A stretch of DNA of 64,000 nt from Rhodocaloribacter sp964552015 (GTDB lineage Bacteria > Bacteroidota > Rhodothermia > Rhodothermales > ISCAR-4553): NCBI GenBank assembly GCA_964552015.1, contig CAZKFR010000009.1, forward strand, positions 11,473-75,472. The letters run 5' to 3'. A model generated the notes under the pieces. That model worked only from the letters and a program-made list of their open reading frames with translations, was not told the DNA's origin and did not search any database. The translations under genes were made by a program, and so were the position numbers. The number at the start of each line of letters is the position of its first letter. Position 1 is the stretch's first letter. Below, piece by piece: positions 1 to 7,591 of this stretch.

Positions 1-1
1 C

Positions 2-316
2 CGCGTCAGCTTCAGCCTGACCGTCTCCCGCTCGCAGACCAGCGACCAGCGCTTCCTGCTGCGCCGCGCCCTCATCGACGCCATCCAGCGCGGGGAGAGC
101 TTCGTCCTGAGCGACGCCCTCGAAGGGGACAACGTCTCGCTCGTGACGGCCCACACCCGCCTGACCATCTCGCCCCAGATCGCCTACCAGTTCAGCAACC
201 GCGTCTCGGCCAACTTCACGCTGAAGTACGAGAAGTTCGACAGCGAGGACAGCCGCCAGCCTTCGGCCGTCAACATCAACGGCAGCTTCAACATCCGGGT
301 CAACATCCAGAACTGA
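2..316 (+). CDS. C-terminal end of a large outer-membrane protein, probably SprA-like (type IX secretion translocon)
   Basis: The first 104 codons visible form the end of a gene that starts before the window and stops with TGA at 314-316. The translation alternates hydrophobic and polar residues, as in beta strands, and contains ISPQIAYQFSNRVSANFTL followed by a final strand ending FNIRVNIQN. As I recall the family, SprA/Sov proteins end in such strands with an ISP..YxF segment. SprA forms the outer-membrane pore of the type IX secretion system, which would agree with the sorting-domain protein at 28453. Only the tail is visible, so another large beta-barrel protein is possible. Confidence 0.5.
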   Translation, partial: RVSFSLTVSRSQTSDQRFLLRRALIDAIQRGESFVLSDALEGDNVSLVTAHTRLTISPQIAYQFSNRVSANFTLKYEKFDSEDSRQPSAVNINGSFNIRVNIQN

Positions 317-400
317 CCCGTGGCCGGCACCGGGCGAACCCGGACGGGCGGGCGGCGTTCATGCACGCGGTATTCCCGTCGCGCCAGCCGGTACCGGATC

Positions 401-1171
401 ATGCCTGCCCGTCTTTCCGAACGCCAGACCGTCGTCGTGTGTCACCTGGGGCGCGTGGCGTATGCGCCCGCCTGGGACCTGCAGCGCCGCCTGCAGGCAC
501 GGCTCATCGAGGCCAAGCGCCGGGAGCCGCCGGAGCCGCGGCCCCACGTGATGCTGCTCGTCGAACACCCGCCCGTCTATACCCTGGGCAAGAACGGGGA
601 CGCGGCCCATCTGCTGCTCTCCGAGGACGCCCTGGCCGCGCGCGGCGCCTCGTTCTTCCGCATCGACCGGGGCGGCGACATCACCTTCCACGGCCCCGGC
701 CAGTTCGTCGGCTACCCGATCCTGGACCTGGACCGCTTCTTCACGGACATCCACCGCTACCTGCGCGAGCTGGAGGAAGCCGTCATCCGCACCTGTGCCG
801 ACTACGGGCTGACGGCCGGCCGTGTCGCCGGGCGTACGGGGGTCTGGATCGGGCCGGACGACCGCGGCCCCGAGCGCAAGATCTGCGCCCTGGGCATCCG
901 GTGCAGCCGCTGGGTCACCATGCACGGCTTCGCCTTCAACCTGAACACCGACCTGACCTACTTCTCCTACATCGTCCCCTGCGGCATCGCCGACCGGGGG
1001 GTAACCTCGCTGGCCCAGGAACTGGGCCGGCCGGTGGACGAGGCCGAGGCCCGGACCCGCTTCCTCCGCCACTTCGCCGAACGCTTCGAGGCCGACACCA
1101 TCCCCCTGCACGGCGAAGCCGCGAACGAATTCCTCGCCCGCTATCTTGAAGCAGAACCTGCCGGGTCCTAG
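401..1171 (+). CDS. lipB: Octanoyl-[acyl-carrier-protein]:protein N-octanoyltransferase LipB
   Basis: LipB moves octanoyl groups from acyl-carrier protein to the lipoyl domains of 2-oxoacid dehydrogenases and the glycine cleavage system, the first step of de novo lipoate synthesis in the cytoplasm. The 256-residue product has the family signature RGGDITFHGPGQ at residues 90-101, the lysine of KICALGIR at 160 and the catalytic cysteine of PCGI at 194. An in-frame start at 320 would add 27 low-complexity Arg-rich residues, so I chose ATG at 401, where homology to the family begins. No lipA is visible nearby. It follows the SprA-like end by 84 bases on the same strand. Confidence 0.93.
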   Translation: MPARLSERQTVVVCHLGRVAYAPAWDLQRRLQARLIEAKRREPPEPRPHVMLLVEHPPVYTLGKNGDAAHLLLSEDALAARGASFFRIDRGGDITFHGPGQFVGYPILDLDRFFTDIHRYLRELEEAVIRTCADYGLTAGRVAGRTGVWIGPDDRGPERKICALGIRCSRWVTMHGFAFNLNTDLTYFSYIVPCGIADRGVTSLAQELGRPVDEAEARTRFLRHFAERFEADTIPLHGEAANEFLARYLEAEPAGS

Positions 1172-1218
1172 TTTCCCCCTGACCTCCGTTCCACTCCCCT
1201 TGCCTGCCCGACCCGACC

Positions 1219-1578
1219 ATGCCTGCCTTCGACCTCAACGCCTTCACGCTGCAACTGATCGCCGAGACGCTCTTCTACGACGAGGAATACGGCGCGCTGG
1301 GCAACCTGAGCCTCATCGACATGGAGAACGCCCGCGAGCGCTTCGTGGCCTCCTACGTGCCGGAGGATGGGCTCTTCGTCGTCGAGGAGGCGACGGAATG
1401 GGAGGAGTACACGCCGGACGACGAGGACGACATCGGCTATGCCCTGGCCGTCGACAGCAACGAGTACGGCACGTACGACAACCCGGCCGACGTGGCGCAC
1501 GTGCTGCTCGAACTGGCCCGTGCCCACAACCTCACGCCCAGCATCACGCTGCTCTTCGAAGAGGACGAAGTGTCCTGA
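1219..1578 (+). CDS. Small acidic hypothetical protein
   Basis: I do not recognise this 119-residue protein. It is very acidic, with runs such as EEATEWEEYTPDDEDD around residues 54-70, and has no signal peptide or membrane segment, so it is probably cytoplasmic. The start ATG at 1219 follows the lipB stop by 47 bases on the same strand and the two could be cotranscribed. Its composition and codon use match neighbouring real genes, which is the main reason to accept it. No function is inferred. Confidence 0.7.
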   Translation: MPAFDLNAFTLQLIAETLFYDEEYGALGNLSLIDMENARERFVASYVPEDGLFVVEEATEWEEYTPDDEDDIGYALAVDSNEYGTYDNPADVAHVLLELARAHNLTPSITLLFEEDEVS

Positions 1579-1587
1579 GCCCCCGCC

Positions 1588-1959
1588 TCACGGGGTGCGC
1601 GCCACCGTGGCCCAGACCACCATCGCCCAGCCCATCAGAAAGGCGACCCCGCCGAACGGGGTCACGGCCCCGAGCCAGGGCGTATCCGTGAGGACGAGCA
1701 CGTAGAGGCTGCCCGAAAACAGCACGATGCCGGCGGTAAACAGGGCACCCGCGGCCTGCAGTTGCCACACGGCGAGCGCCTGCCCCATCCAGCCCACGAC
1801 CAGCAGCGCCAGCGCGTGGTACATCTGGTACCGCACGGCCGTCTCGAAGGTCTGTAGCCGCTCCGCCGTCAGTCGCCCCGCCAGCCCGTGCGCGCCGAAG
1901 GCACCGGCCGCCACCGCCAGCCCGGCCGCCACCGCCCCGATCCACAGATAGTGTCGCAT
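1588..1959 (-). CDS. DUF423 family small membrane protein
   Basis: This 123-residue protein has four hydrophobic segments. It carries the DUF423 (YgdD-like) pattern: an N-terminal helix, then AAGAFGAHGL at about 21-30, the segment YQMYHALALL near residue 46, and a C-terminal TPFGGVAFLMGW. The molecular role of the family is unknown; it sits in the inner membrane. I chose ATG at 1959 because the frame upstream of it looks non-coding. Its 3' end faces the end of the acidic gene at 1578, leaving nine bases between the convergent stops. Confidence 0.85.
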   Translation of the reverse strand: MRHYLWIGAVAAGLAVAAGAFGAHGLAGRLTAERLQTFETAVRYQMYHALALLVVGWMGQALAVWQLQAAGALFTAGIVLFSGSLYVLVLTDTPWLGAVTPFGGVAFLMGWAMVVWATVARTP

Positions 1960-2065
1960 CCTTTCCGGTCCCCTGATTGCCGCTTTGCGCGGGGCCACAT
2001 CCCCCGCTCGAACCCCCAAATTCCCCCACATCACACCGAAAAGCAAGCCCGGCCCGGGGCGGTAG

Positions 2066-2095
2066 TTGACTCTTTCGAACCGAACGTTCTATATT
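2066..2095 (+). promoter_or_regulatory. Promoter of the cold-shock gene
   Basis: TTGACT at 2066-2071 and TATATT at 2090-2095 are separated by 18 bases, close to the general sigma-70 pattern. The region is locally AT-rich in otherwise GC-rich DNA and points at the cold-shock gene 300 bases downstream. Inferred from sequence only. Confidence 0.5.
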
Positions 2096-2101
2096 CTTTT
2101 C

Positions 2102-2394
2102 CCATACATGGGATTTTTTCCCATGCGCTTCTTTGAGTTCACGATGCGGCTTTCCCTTCACACCCTGTCGTGGACGACGACCGCGCCTTTTCTTGCACGC
2201 CGTCTCCGAAGAGGATTGCCTGCCGGCATGTCAGTTCCTCCTCGCCCATCGTGAACGGACGAGACTGGCTCGCGTGCCGTGCCCGCTCCGGGCACGCTGC
2301 CGATAGACATCGATGCCATGAGATGCTCACCCCAAGATCATCACATCGCCGCTCACCCTACATCGTGATGTTTCATTGACCGAGGAGGCCTGAC
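2102..2394 (+). promoter_or_regulatory. Long 5' leader of the cold-shock mRNA (also fills the 1960-2394 gene-free stretch)
   Basis: If transcription starts near 2102, the mRNA carries about 290 untranslated bases. The leader opens with the inverted repeat CCCAT-AC-ATGGG at about 2101-2112 followed by a run of T. It holds a seven-pair hairpin at 2278-2296 (CGTGCCC, loop GCTCC, GGGCACG) and ends in the strong ribosome site GAGGAGG just before ATG 2395. A 43-codon open frame from 2123 to 2254 could be a leader peptide but shows no family features. Long structured leaders are known to control cold-shock mRNA stability and translation in enterobacteria; the same role here is inferred. Confidence 0.35.
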
Positions 2395-2739
2395 ATGAAA
2401 GTACAACGTAGTGTCGTGAAGTGGTTCGACGCCAAGAAGGGCTACGGCTTCATTGTGAACCCCGACCAGGGACCGGACATCTTCGTCCACTATTCTCAGA
2501 TTCTCTCCGACAAGCGCTTCAAGACGTTGCGTACGGGCGAGATCGTCGAATACGAACTCCACGACGGACCCAAAGGGCTGCACGCCCACAGCGTCAAAGG
2601 CACCAACGAAGTGATCCGTCCTTCGCTCGATCCGGTACAGGTTGCCGCCGCCATCAACAACGCGCAGCAGGTGGACGTCAAGTACCTGGAGCCTGTCTCG
2701 CCGAACACATTTTCGGGACGCATCTCCGGCACGGCCTGA
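2395..2739 (+). CDS. Cold-shock domain protein with C-terminal extension
   Basis: Residues 5-72 form a cold-shock (OB-fold) domain that binds single-stranded RNA or DNA, with RNP1-like KGYGFI at 15-20 and RNP2-like DIFVHY at 28-33. Such proteins melt RNA structure and act as chaperones or antiterminators in the cytoplasm. The protein is 114 residues, longer than the usual 65-75. The extra C-terminal 40 residues (VQVAAAINNAQQVDVKYLEP and after) are not a second cold-shock domain and are not recognised. A clear ribosome site GAGGAGGCCTGAC precedes ATG 2395. It has its own promoter and a terminator follows, so it is probably monocistronic. Confidence 0.9.
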   Translation: MKVQRSVVKWFDAKKGYGFIVNPDQGPDIFVHYSQILSDKRFKTLRTGEIVEYELHDGPKGLHAHSVKGTNEVIRPSLDPVQVAAAINNAQQVDVKYLEPVSPNTFSGRISGTA

Positions 2740-2740
2740 G

Positions 2741-2782
2741 GCGGAGTACGGTCGGCTCCGGCACCGGCTCCGCATTGTTTTT
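2741..2782 (+). terminator. Intrinsic terminator after the cold-shock gene
   Basis: GCGGAG at 2741-2746 pairs with CTCCGC at 2768-2773, with a smaller CGG/CCG pairing inside, and is followed by ATTGTTTTTA. It starts one base after the stop codon. Its T-rich tail overlaps the -33 part of the next promoter. Confidence 0.5.
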
Positions 2783-2805
2783 AGGTAGCCCATCCCCTAT
2801 CTTTG
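2775..2805 (+). promoter_or_regulatory. Bacteroidota-type promoter for the 2902 gene
   Basis: TTGTTTTTA at 2775-2783 and TATCTTTG at 2798-2805 fit the -33 TTTG / -7 TAnnTTTG pattern known for the main sigma factor of Bacteroidota. Spacing is about 20 bases and the box lies 97 bases before ATG 2902. Confidence 0.45.
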
Positions 2806-2901
2806 GCGACATCGTCGCCCGCCTTTCCGGTACCCTCCCCGGGGCGGTCCGCACCGGCCCAGGCGGTCGTCTACCGTGCCCTTTTGTCTCCCGGATGTAC
2901 T

Positions 2902-3357
2902 ATGGCGTTTGCTTTCTCGGACACCGACATCGAGCGCATCGCATCGGTGCTGGGCGTAGCGCCCAAACGTGACGGCTCGCTGGTGCGGTTCGAGCTCGTC
3001 GATACGCCGAGCGGTCGCAGCCTCACCCTGGAGATCAAAACCGCGGTGGAGATGCCGGACGATCTGAAGAACGTGTCGGCGTCCAACCTGGTCTCCGTCT
3101 ATGCGCCCAGTTCCTTCCTGCAGCTCCAGGGCTGCACGGGCTACCTCGCCAGCAAGGAACTGGGGGAGGTCATCTTCGTCGCCAAGCACGAAGGACGGAC
3201 GCACGGCCTCGTCGTCGAGCGGGAGGCCGGCTGCTCGCTCTATGCCAACGTCGACGACCGGCTCCTCTCGGCCGACTTCACGCAGCTCCCGCCCGAGATG
3301 ATCATGAGCAGCGTGGCCCTCTCGATGACCGAATCGCTCTTCGACGACCTGGGCTGA
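2902..3357 (+). CDS. Hypothetical protein, about 151 residues
   Basis: I do not recognise this protein. It starts MAFAFSDTDIERIASVLG, with a helical beginning followed by alternating beta-like segments, and has no signal peptide or membrane helix. An in-frame TTG start at 2803 would add 33 residues but would overlap the TATCTTTG promoter box, so ATG 2902 is preferred. It ends 18 bases before ybeY and is probably cotranscribed with it. Confidence 0.75.
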   Translation: MAFAFSDTDIERIASVLGVAPKRDGSLVRFELVDTPSGRSLTLEIKTAVEMPDDLKNVSASNLVSVYAPSSFLQLQGCTGYLASKELGEVIFVAKHEGRTHGLVVEREAGCSLYANVDDRLLSADFTQLPPEMIMSSVALSMTESLFDDLG

Positions 3358-3375
3358 TCCGCCCCCCGCCCGAAC

Positions 3376-3804
3376 GTGTCCACGTCCGATCTCGTCATCG
3401 CCCTCGACCACCCCACCCGCCGGGTCGATACGCAGCGCCTCGACCGCCTCGTCCGCCGCGTGCTCGACGGCGAAGGCATCGCCTGGCACTACGTCGGCGT
3501 CATCCTGACCGACCACGCCACCGTCCTCGACCTCAACCGGGCCTACCTGCATCACGACTACCTCACGGACGTCCTCTCGTTCAACCTCTCCGGCCCCGAC
3601 GACGCCCTGCTCACCGGAGAGGTCTACGTCGATCTGGACACGGCCGCCGAGCGCCACGCGGAGTTCGGCGTCACGTTCGAGGAGGAAGTCTTCCGGTACG
3701 TCGTCCACGGCCTGCTCCACCTGGCCGGCTACGAGGACGCCACGCCCGCCGAGAAGGCCGCCATGCATGCCCTCGAGGACCGCTACCTGGCCGGTTCCGT
3801 ATGA
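3376..3804 (+). CDS. ybeY: Endoribonuclease YbeY (16S rRNA maturation)
   Basis: YbeY is a single-strand metal-dependent RNase involved in 16S rRNA 3'-end maturation and ribosome quality control. The 142-residue product has TDVLSF at 64-69 and the metal-site block HGLLHLAGYED at 111-121. His111 and His115 are present, but the third usual ligand, His, is Asp121; I recall this Asp variant as normal in Bacteroidota YbeY. The start is GTG at 3376. The next gene is a ribosome hibernation factor, so the pair has a ribosome theme. Confidence 0.92.
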   Translation: MSTSDLVIALDHPTRRVDTQRLDRLVRRVLDGEGIAWHYVGVILTDHATVLDLNRAYLHHDYLTDVLSFNLSGPDDALLTGEVYVDLDTAAERHAEFGVTFEEEVFRYVVHGLLHLAGYEDATPAEKAAMHALEDRYLAGSV

Positions 3805-3820
3805 AACCCGGCGCCGCCCG

Positions 3821-3849
3821 TTGACAATGCGGCCCGGCTTCATTACCAA
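3821..3849 (+). promoter_or_regulatory. Possible promoter of hpf
   Basis: A perfect TTGACA at 3821-3826 is followed 17 bases later by TACCAA at 3844-3849, a weak -10. It lies 81 bases before the hpf start in a 126-base gap between genes. Confidence 0.3.
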
Positions 3850-3930
3850 GCAATTACCGGCCGACGGGTTGCCCGGCGGGGGACTTCGTCGCCGCTCACG
3901 AATCGTTCACGAAGGGCTGGAGGGTCTACG

Positions 3931-4245
3931 ATGCAGCTACGAATCACCGCGCGCCACTTTCACGCGCCCGAGGAACTGCAAGCCCACATCCGCGAGCGCA
4001 TCCAGGCGCTGACACGCTTCTACGACGGCATCACCAGCGCCCACGTCGTGCTGACGAAACGCAACGGGCCGACCGGCGGACGGCACGCCGAGGTCATCCT
4101 CAACGTGTACCGCCAGCAACTCACCGCCGAAGCGAGCGCCCCCACCCACCAGGAGGCCGTCGACCGCTGTGCCGAGCACCTGCGCCGCCAGCTCCTGAAA
4201 TACAAGGACAAGCTCCGCTCCGTCCAGCAACAGGCTCACCGCTGA
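3931..4245 (+). CDS. hpf: Ribosome hibernation-promoting factor, short form (HPF/RaiA family)
   Basis: The 104-residue product begins MQLRITARHFHAPEELQAHI and keeps the beta-alpha-beta-beta-beta-alpha order of the S30AE family, with a basic C-terminal helix (LRRQLLKYKDKLRSV). Members bind the decoding centre of the 30S subunit and hold idle ribosomes inactive, usually as 100S dimers. It lacks the extra C-terminal dimerisation domain of long HPF, so it is the short form. The start ATG 3931 fits the usual family N-terminus. A nine-pair hairpin follows. Confidence 0.88.
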   Translation: MQLRITARHFHAPEELQAHIRERIQALTRFYDGITSAHVVLTKRNGPTGGRHAEVILNVYRQQLTAEASAPTHQEAVDRCAEHLRRQLLKYKDKLRSVQQQAHR

Positions 4246-4270
4246 GGCGGTCCGGCTCGATGCGGATTCC

Positions 4271-4302
4271 GGCGCCCCGTTCCCGGTGTGGAGCGGGGCG
4301 CC
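4271..4302. terminator. Hairpin between convergent hpf and metF
   Basis: GGCGCCCCG at 4271-4279 pairs perfectly with CGGGGCGCC at 4294-4302 around a 14-base loop. It lies between the two converging stop codons. There is no T run on either side, so it may act as a transcript-end stabiliser or a weak bidirectional terminator. Confidence 0.45.
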
Positions 4303-4308
4303 GCCCTG

Positions 4309-5265
4309 TCAGGCCATCTTGCGCAGGGCATGCACCACGCGGCGGACGTGGTCGGCCGTCTGCATGATGTAGAAATGCAGGCAGGGCACGCCGGCCTCCA
4401 TCAACTCCTGGCTCTGCCGGAGGGCCCATTCCACGCCGATGTCGGGCACGTGCTCGTCGCGGGCGGCTTCGACCTCGGCGGCCAGCGCCTCCGGCACCTC
4501 CACGTGGAACCGGCTGGGCAGCATCCGGAGCTGCCGCTTGCTCGTGATGATCTTCAGCCCGGGCAGGATGGGCACCTCGATCCCGACCTCCCGGCACCGC
4601 TCGACGAAGCGGAAGTAGTGCCGGTTGTCGAAAAACATCTGCGTGGTCACGTAGTGCGCCCCGGCGTCGATCTTGCGCTTCAGGTTGAGGATGTCCCACA
4701 TCAGGTTGGGCGCCTCGAAATGCTTTTCCGGATAACCCGCCACGCCGATGCAGAAGTCCGTCGGTGCGGCGTCGATGAGCTCTTCGAGGTACTGTCCCCG
4801 GTTCATCTCGGCGATCTGCCGGACGAGGTCGACGGCGTACTCGTTGCGGGTCCGGTTGAACAGGATGGGCTTCTCATACCCATTCGCATCGCCACGGAGC
4901 GCCATCACGTTGTGGATGCCGAGGTAGTTCAGTTCGATGAGCGCATCCTCCGTCTCCTCGCGGGTGAACCCGTAGCAGAGCAGGTGGGGGACCGTCTCCA
5001 CGCCGAAACGCCCTTTGATGGCGGCGCAGAGCCCGAGCGTGCCGGGGCGTTTCCGCTTGACGTGCCGCCGCCAGGTACCGTCGGGCATCTCTTCGTAATA
5101 GACCTGGGCCGAATGGCTCGTCACGTCGATGAACGGCGGGTCGAACGCCATCAGGTCCTCGATGATCGCCATGATCTGCGCGACGGAGCCTCCTCGCTCC
5201 GGCGGGATGATCTCGTAGGAGATCAGCGGCTCGGTGGCCCGGTCCAGCAGTTCGATGACTTTCAT
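4309..5265 (-). CDS. metF: 5,10-methylenetetrahydrofolate reductase
   Basis: MetF reduces methylene-THF to 5-methyl-THF with FAD, supplying the methyl group for methionine. The 318-residue product has the TIM-barrel features of the family: the catalytic-Glu segment SYEIIPPERGG near residues 16-26, MALRGDAN near 121-128, the segment CIGVAGYPEKHFEAPN, and TTQMFFDNRHYFRF. Length matches the bacterial enzyme of about 300 residues. No SAM or cobalamin riboswitch is visible in the 101 bases upstream shared with the divergent nucleosidase gene. Together they suggest a methyl-cycle and SAM-salvage theme. Confidence 0.95.
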   Translation of the reverse strand: MKVIELLDRATEPLISYEIIPPERGGSVAQIMAIIEDLMAFDPPFIDVTSHSAQVYYEEMPDGTWRRHVKRKRPGTLGLCAAIKGRFGVETVPHLLCYGFTREETEDALIELNYLGIHNVMALRGDANGYEKPILFNRTRNEYAVDLVRQIAEMNRGQYLEELIDAAPTDFCIGVAGYPEKHFEAPNLMWDILNLKRKIDAGAHYVTTQMFFDNRHYFRFVERCREVGIEVPILPGLKIITSKRQLRMLPSRFHVEVPEALAAEVEAARDEHVPDIGVEWALRQSQELMEAGVPCLHFYIMQTADHVRRVVHALRKMA

Positions 5266-5366
5266 GCGGCGGCGTTTTCGTTTTTTGGTGTCCTTTCGTT
5301 AAACTGACCGTTCCTCGCTGTGGACTGCGAAGGTCGTTTCTTACTTCACAATCCGCCCCATGTTCA

Positions 5367-5987
5367 ATGCTCGGAATCCTCTTTGCCACCCAGGAAGAAG
5401 CCACTTCGTTTCTCCAGCACTACGAACGGGGTCGTTTTGACGGCCTGTCCGAGGGCGAAGCGCTCCACGACGACACCGTGCTGGTGGCCCTGACGGGTTC
5501 GGGGAAGATCAAGGCCACCCTGCGCACCGAGCGCTTCCTCCGCCAGTACGGCCGCTCGCTGACGCGCCTGGTGCACGCCGGCACCTGCACCGCGCTCTCC
5601 GACGCCCTCGCGGTGGGCGACGTGGTGGGGGTCCACCAGGTACTCGAAGGCGACCGCATCGAGCTCGCCACCCCCACCTACCCGCGTATGCCGCTCGACG
5701 TCCCGTTCGACGACCTGCCGAAGAGCATCCTGGTGACGCAGGACCATCCGATGCAGGGTCAGCAGGAACGCACCTACTGGCAACGCATCGCCGACATCAC
5801 GGACACGGTCGGGTATCCCATCGCCTATGTAACCGCCACCCACGGGCTGCCCTGCCACCTGGTCAAGGTGGTCACCGGCCACCTGGGCACACCGGACGAC
5901 GACCTCCGCAGGACCCGCGAGGCGGCCTGCCAGACCCTCGCCACGTTTCTCCTGGACCACCTGAACGTACTCCTGCCCACCGTATGA
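5367..5987 (+). CDS. Nucleoside phosphorylase / nucleosidase family protein
   Basis: This 206-residue protein resembles the PNP/MTAN superfamily. It opens MLGILFATQEEATSF, has LVALTGSGKIKA in the position of the phosphate/ribose loop, LVHAGTCTALSDALAVGDVV as the typical central segment, and ends with a helix following DDDLRRTREAACQTL. Related enzymes cleave 5'-methylthioadenosine, S-adenosylhomocysteine, futalosine or purine nucleosides. The substrate cannot be set from sequence, but divergence from metF favours methyl-cycle salvage. Its stop overlaps the next start as ATGA at 5984-5987, so translation of the two is probably coupled. Confidence 0.75.
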   Translation: MLGILFATQEEATSFLQHYERGRFDGLSEGEALHDDTVLVALTGSGKIKATLRTERFLRQYGRSLTRLVHAGTCTALSDALAVGDVVGVHQVLEGDRIELATPTYPRMPLDVPFDDLPKSILVTQDHPMQGQQERTYWQRIADITDTVGYPIAYVTATHGLPCHLVKVVTGHLGTPDDDLRRTREAACQTLATFLLDHLNVLLPTV

Positions 5988-6880
5988 CCCCGCTCCCGAC
6001 CTCTCGCCCTACACCCGGCCGGGCCGCCGTGCCCCCCTGCCCGCCTCCGCGCCGGGCCTGGATGGCCCCGCTTCTGACCGCCCTCCTGCTGGCGGGCCCG
6101 GGATGCCGCCCGTCTCCCCCCGACGCCGCGCCGGCCTGGCAACTCGTCTGGGCCGACGAGTTCGACCAGGACGGCCTGCCCGACTCGACGAAGTGGGGCT
6201 ACGACGTCGGCGGGCACGGCTGGGGCAACCAGGAACTGCAGTACTACACGGAAGCACGTCCCGAGAATGCCCGCGTCGAAAACGGGCACCTGATCATCGA
6301 GGCGCGGCGGGACGGCTGGGAGGGCCACGAATACACGTCGGCCCGGCTGGTCACGCGCGGCAAGGGGGACTGGACGTACGGGCGGTTCGAAGTCCGTGCC
6401 CGCCTGCCTTCCGGACGGGGCACCTGGCCGGCCATCTGGATGCTCGCCTCCGAACCCACCTACGGCGACGCCTACTGGCCCGACAACGGCGAGATCGACA
6501 TCATGGAACACGTCGGCTACGACCCCGACGTCATCCACGCCTCGGTGCACACCCGCGCCTACCACCACTCCATCGGCACGCAAAAGACCGCGCAGATCCG
6601 CGTCCCGACGGCGCGCACGGACTTCAACGTGTACGCCGTCGAATGGACGCCCGAGGACATCCGGGCCTTCGTCAATGACAGCCTGTACTTCACCTTCCCG
6701 AACGAGCGCCTCACCAACCCCGAGGCGGACTACCGCCACTGGCCCTTCGACCATCCCTTCCACCTGCTTCTGAACATAGCGGTGGGCGGGACGTGGGGCG
6801 GCGCCCAGGGCGTCGACCCGGAGATCTGGCCGCAGCGTATGGAGATCGACTACGTACGGGTCTACCAGCAGGTCGATTGA
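5984..6880 (+). CDS. Secreted GH16 endo-beta-glucanase (laminarinase-like)
   Basis: Family 16 glycoside hydrolases cut beta-1,3 or mixed beta-1,3/1,4-glucans. The catalytic block GEIDIMEH lies at 169-176, giving nucleophile Glu170 and acid/base Glu175. WADEFDQDGLPD near 56-66, TYGRFEVRARLPSGRGTWPA at 131-150 and the closing IDYVRVYQ are typical. The N-terminus has a hydrophobic stretch ending in LLLAGPGC (Cys41), so it is exported and possibly a lipoprotein with a poor lipobox. Another start at 6062 would give a shorter signal. The first ATG overlaps the nucleosidase stop. Close relatives are known from Rhodothermus marinus. Confidence 0.92.
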   Translation: MTPLPTSRPTPGRAAVPPCPPPRRAWMAPLLTALLLAGPGCRPSPPDAAPAWQLVWADEFDQDGLPDSTKWGYDVGGHGWGNQELQYYTEARPENARVENGHLIIEARRDGWEGHEYTSARLVTRGKGDWTYGRFEVRARLPSGRGTWPAIWMLASEPTYGDAYWPDNGEIDIMEHVGYDPDVIHASVHTRAYHHSIGTQKTAQIRVPTARTDFNVYAVEWTPEDIRAFVNDSLYFTFPNERLTNPEADYRHWPFDHPFHLLLNIAVGGTWGGAQGVDPEIWPQRMEIDYVRVYQQVD

Positions 6881-6898
6881 CCCCTGGCGCCCTCGGCC

Positions 6899-7591
6899 TC
6901 ACGCAGCCACCGGCGCCGGCACCCCGGTCTTGATTTCGTACGCCCGGAGCGCCAGGTCCGCCATGGCGTCGAGGTCGTACGTGCCCGCATTGAGCACCAG
7001 GTCGTAGTCGGCCGCGTGGGCCACGTCGCGATGGAAATAGTGACGGACGAACGCGGCCCGCTCCTCATCCCGCTCGAGGACGTACCGGCGCGCCTCTTTT
7101 TCACGGAGGCCCTGGGCCTCGGCGTAGCGCCGCACGCGCACGTCGAGCGGGGCCACCACGCGGATACTGACGCGGTCGCGCTCTCGGAGGATGTAGTTGG
7201 CCCCCCGGCCGACGATGATGCTGCTGCCGTGGTGCGCGATGGCCTGCACGACGCGCATCAACGCCCGCAGGTACTGCACGTTGGTCACCGACGCCCCGAG
7301 CAGCGCCGCGTTGATGGCATCCTCGATGGCCTCGCGGACGTGCTCGTCCAGCGAGGCGAGCAGGCGCGCATCGGCGCCGGCTTCCTCGGCAATCGCATGC
7401 ACCAGTTCCTGATCCCACACGGTGAAACCCGTCCGCTCCCCGAGGCGACGGGCCAGCGCCGCGCCCTGTGCCCCGAACTCCCGTGAGATCGTGATGACGG
7501 GATACCGCGTCTTTTTCCGGGCAAAGCGCAGGGTGTTCTGCTCCCAGCGCCGAATCTGTTCGTCGATGATCTGTTCGAACTGTCGTGCCAT
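6899..7591 (-). CDS. Cytidylate kinase-like family protein
   Basis: The product has a P-loop-like start VITISREFGAQGAALARRLGERTGF and later IIVGRGANYIL, which is the order of the cytidylate-kinase-like family. These proteins keep a nucleotide-monophosphate kinase fold but most lack proof of CMP kinase activity. About 230 residues, cytoplasmic. An in-frame start five codons upstream at 7606 is possible; MARQFEQIIDEQI from 7591 fits better. It faces the GH16 gene tail to tail with an 18-base gap. Confidence 0.8.
   Translation of the reverse strand: MARQFEQIIDEQIRRWEQNTLRFARKKTRYPVITISREFGAQGAALARRLGERTGFTVWDQELVHAIAEEAGADARLLASLDEHVREAIEDAINAALLGASVTNVQYLRALMRVVQAIAHHGSSIIVGRGANYILRERDRVSIRVVAPLDVRVRRYAEAQGLREKEARRYVLERDEERAAFVRHYFHRDVAHAADYDLVLNAGTYDLDAMADLALRAYEIKTGVPAPVAA

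Noticed and set aside
2797..3849. Long minus-strand frame opposite the 2902 gene and ybeY
   Set aside because: Val/Gly/Arg-rich shadow sequence without domain features; ybeY on the other strand is secure.
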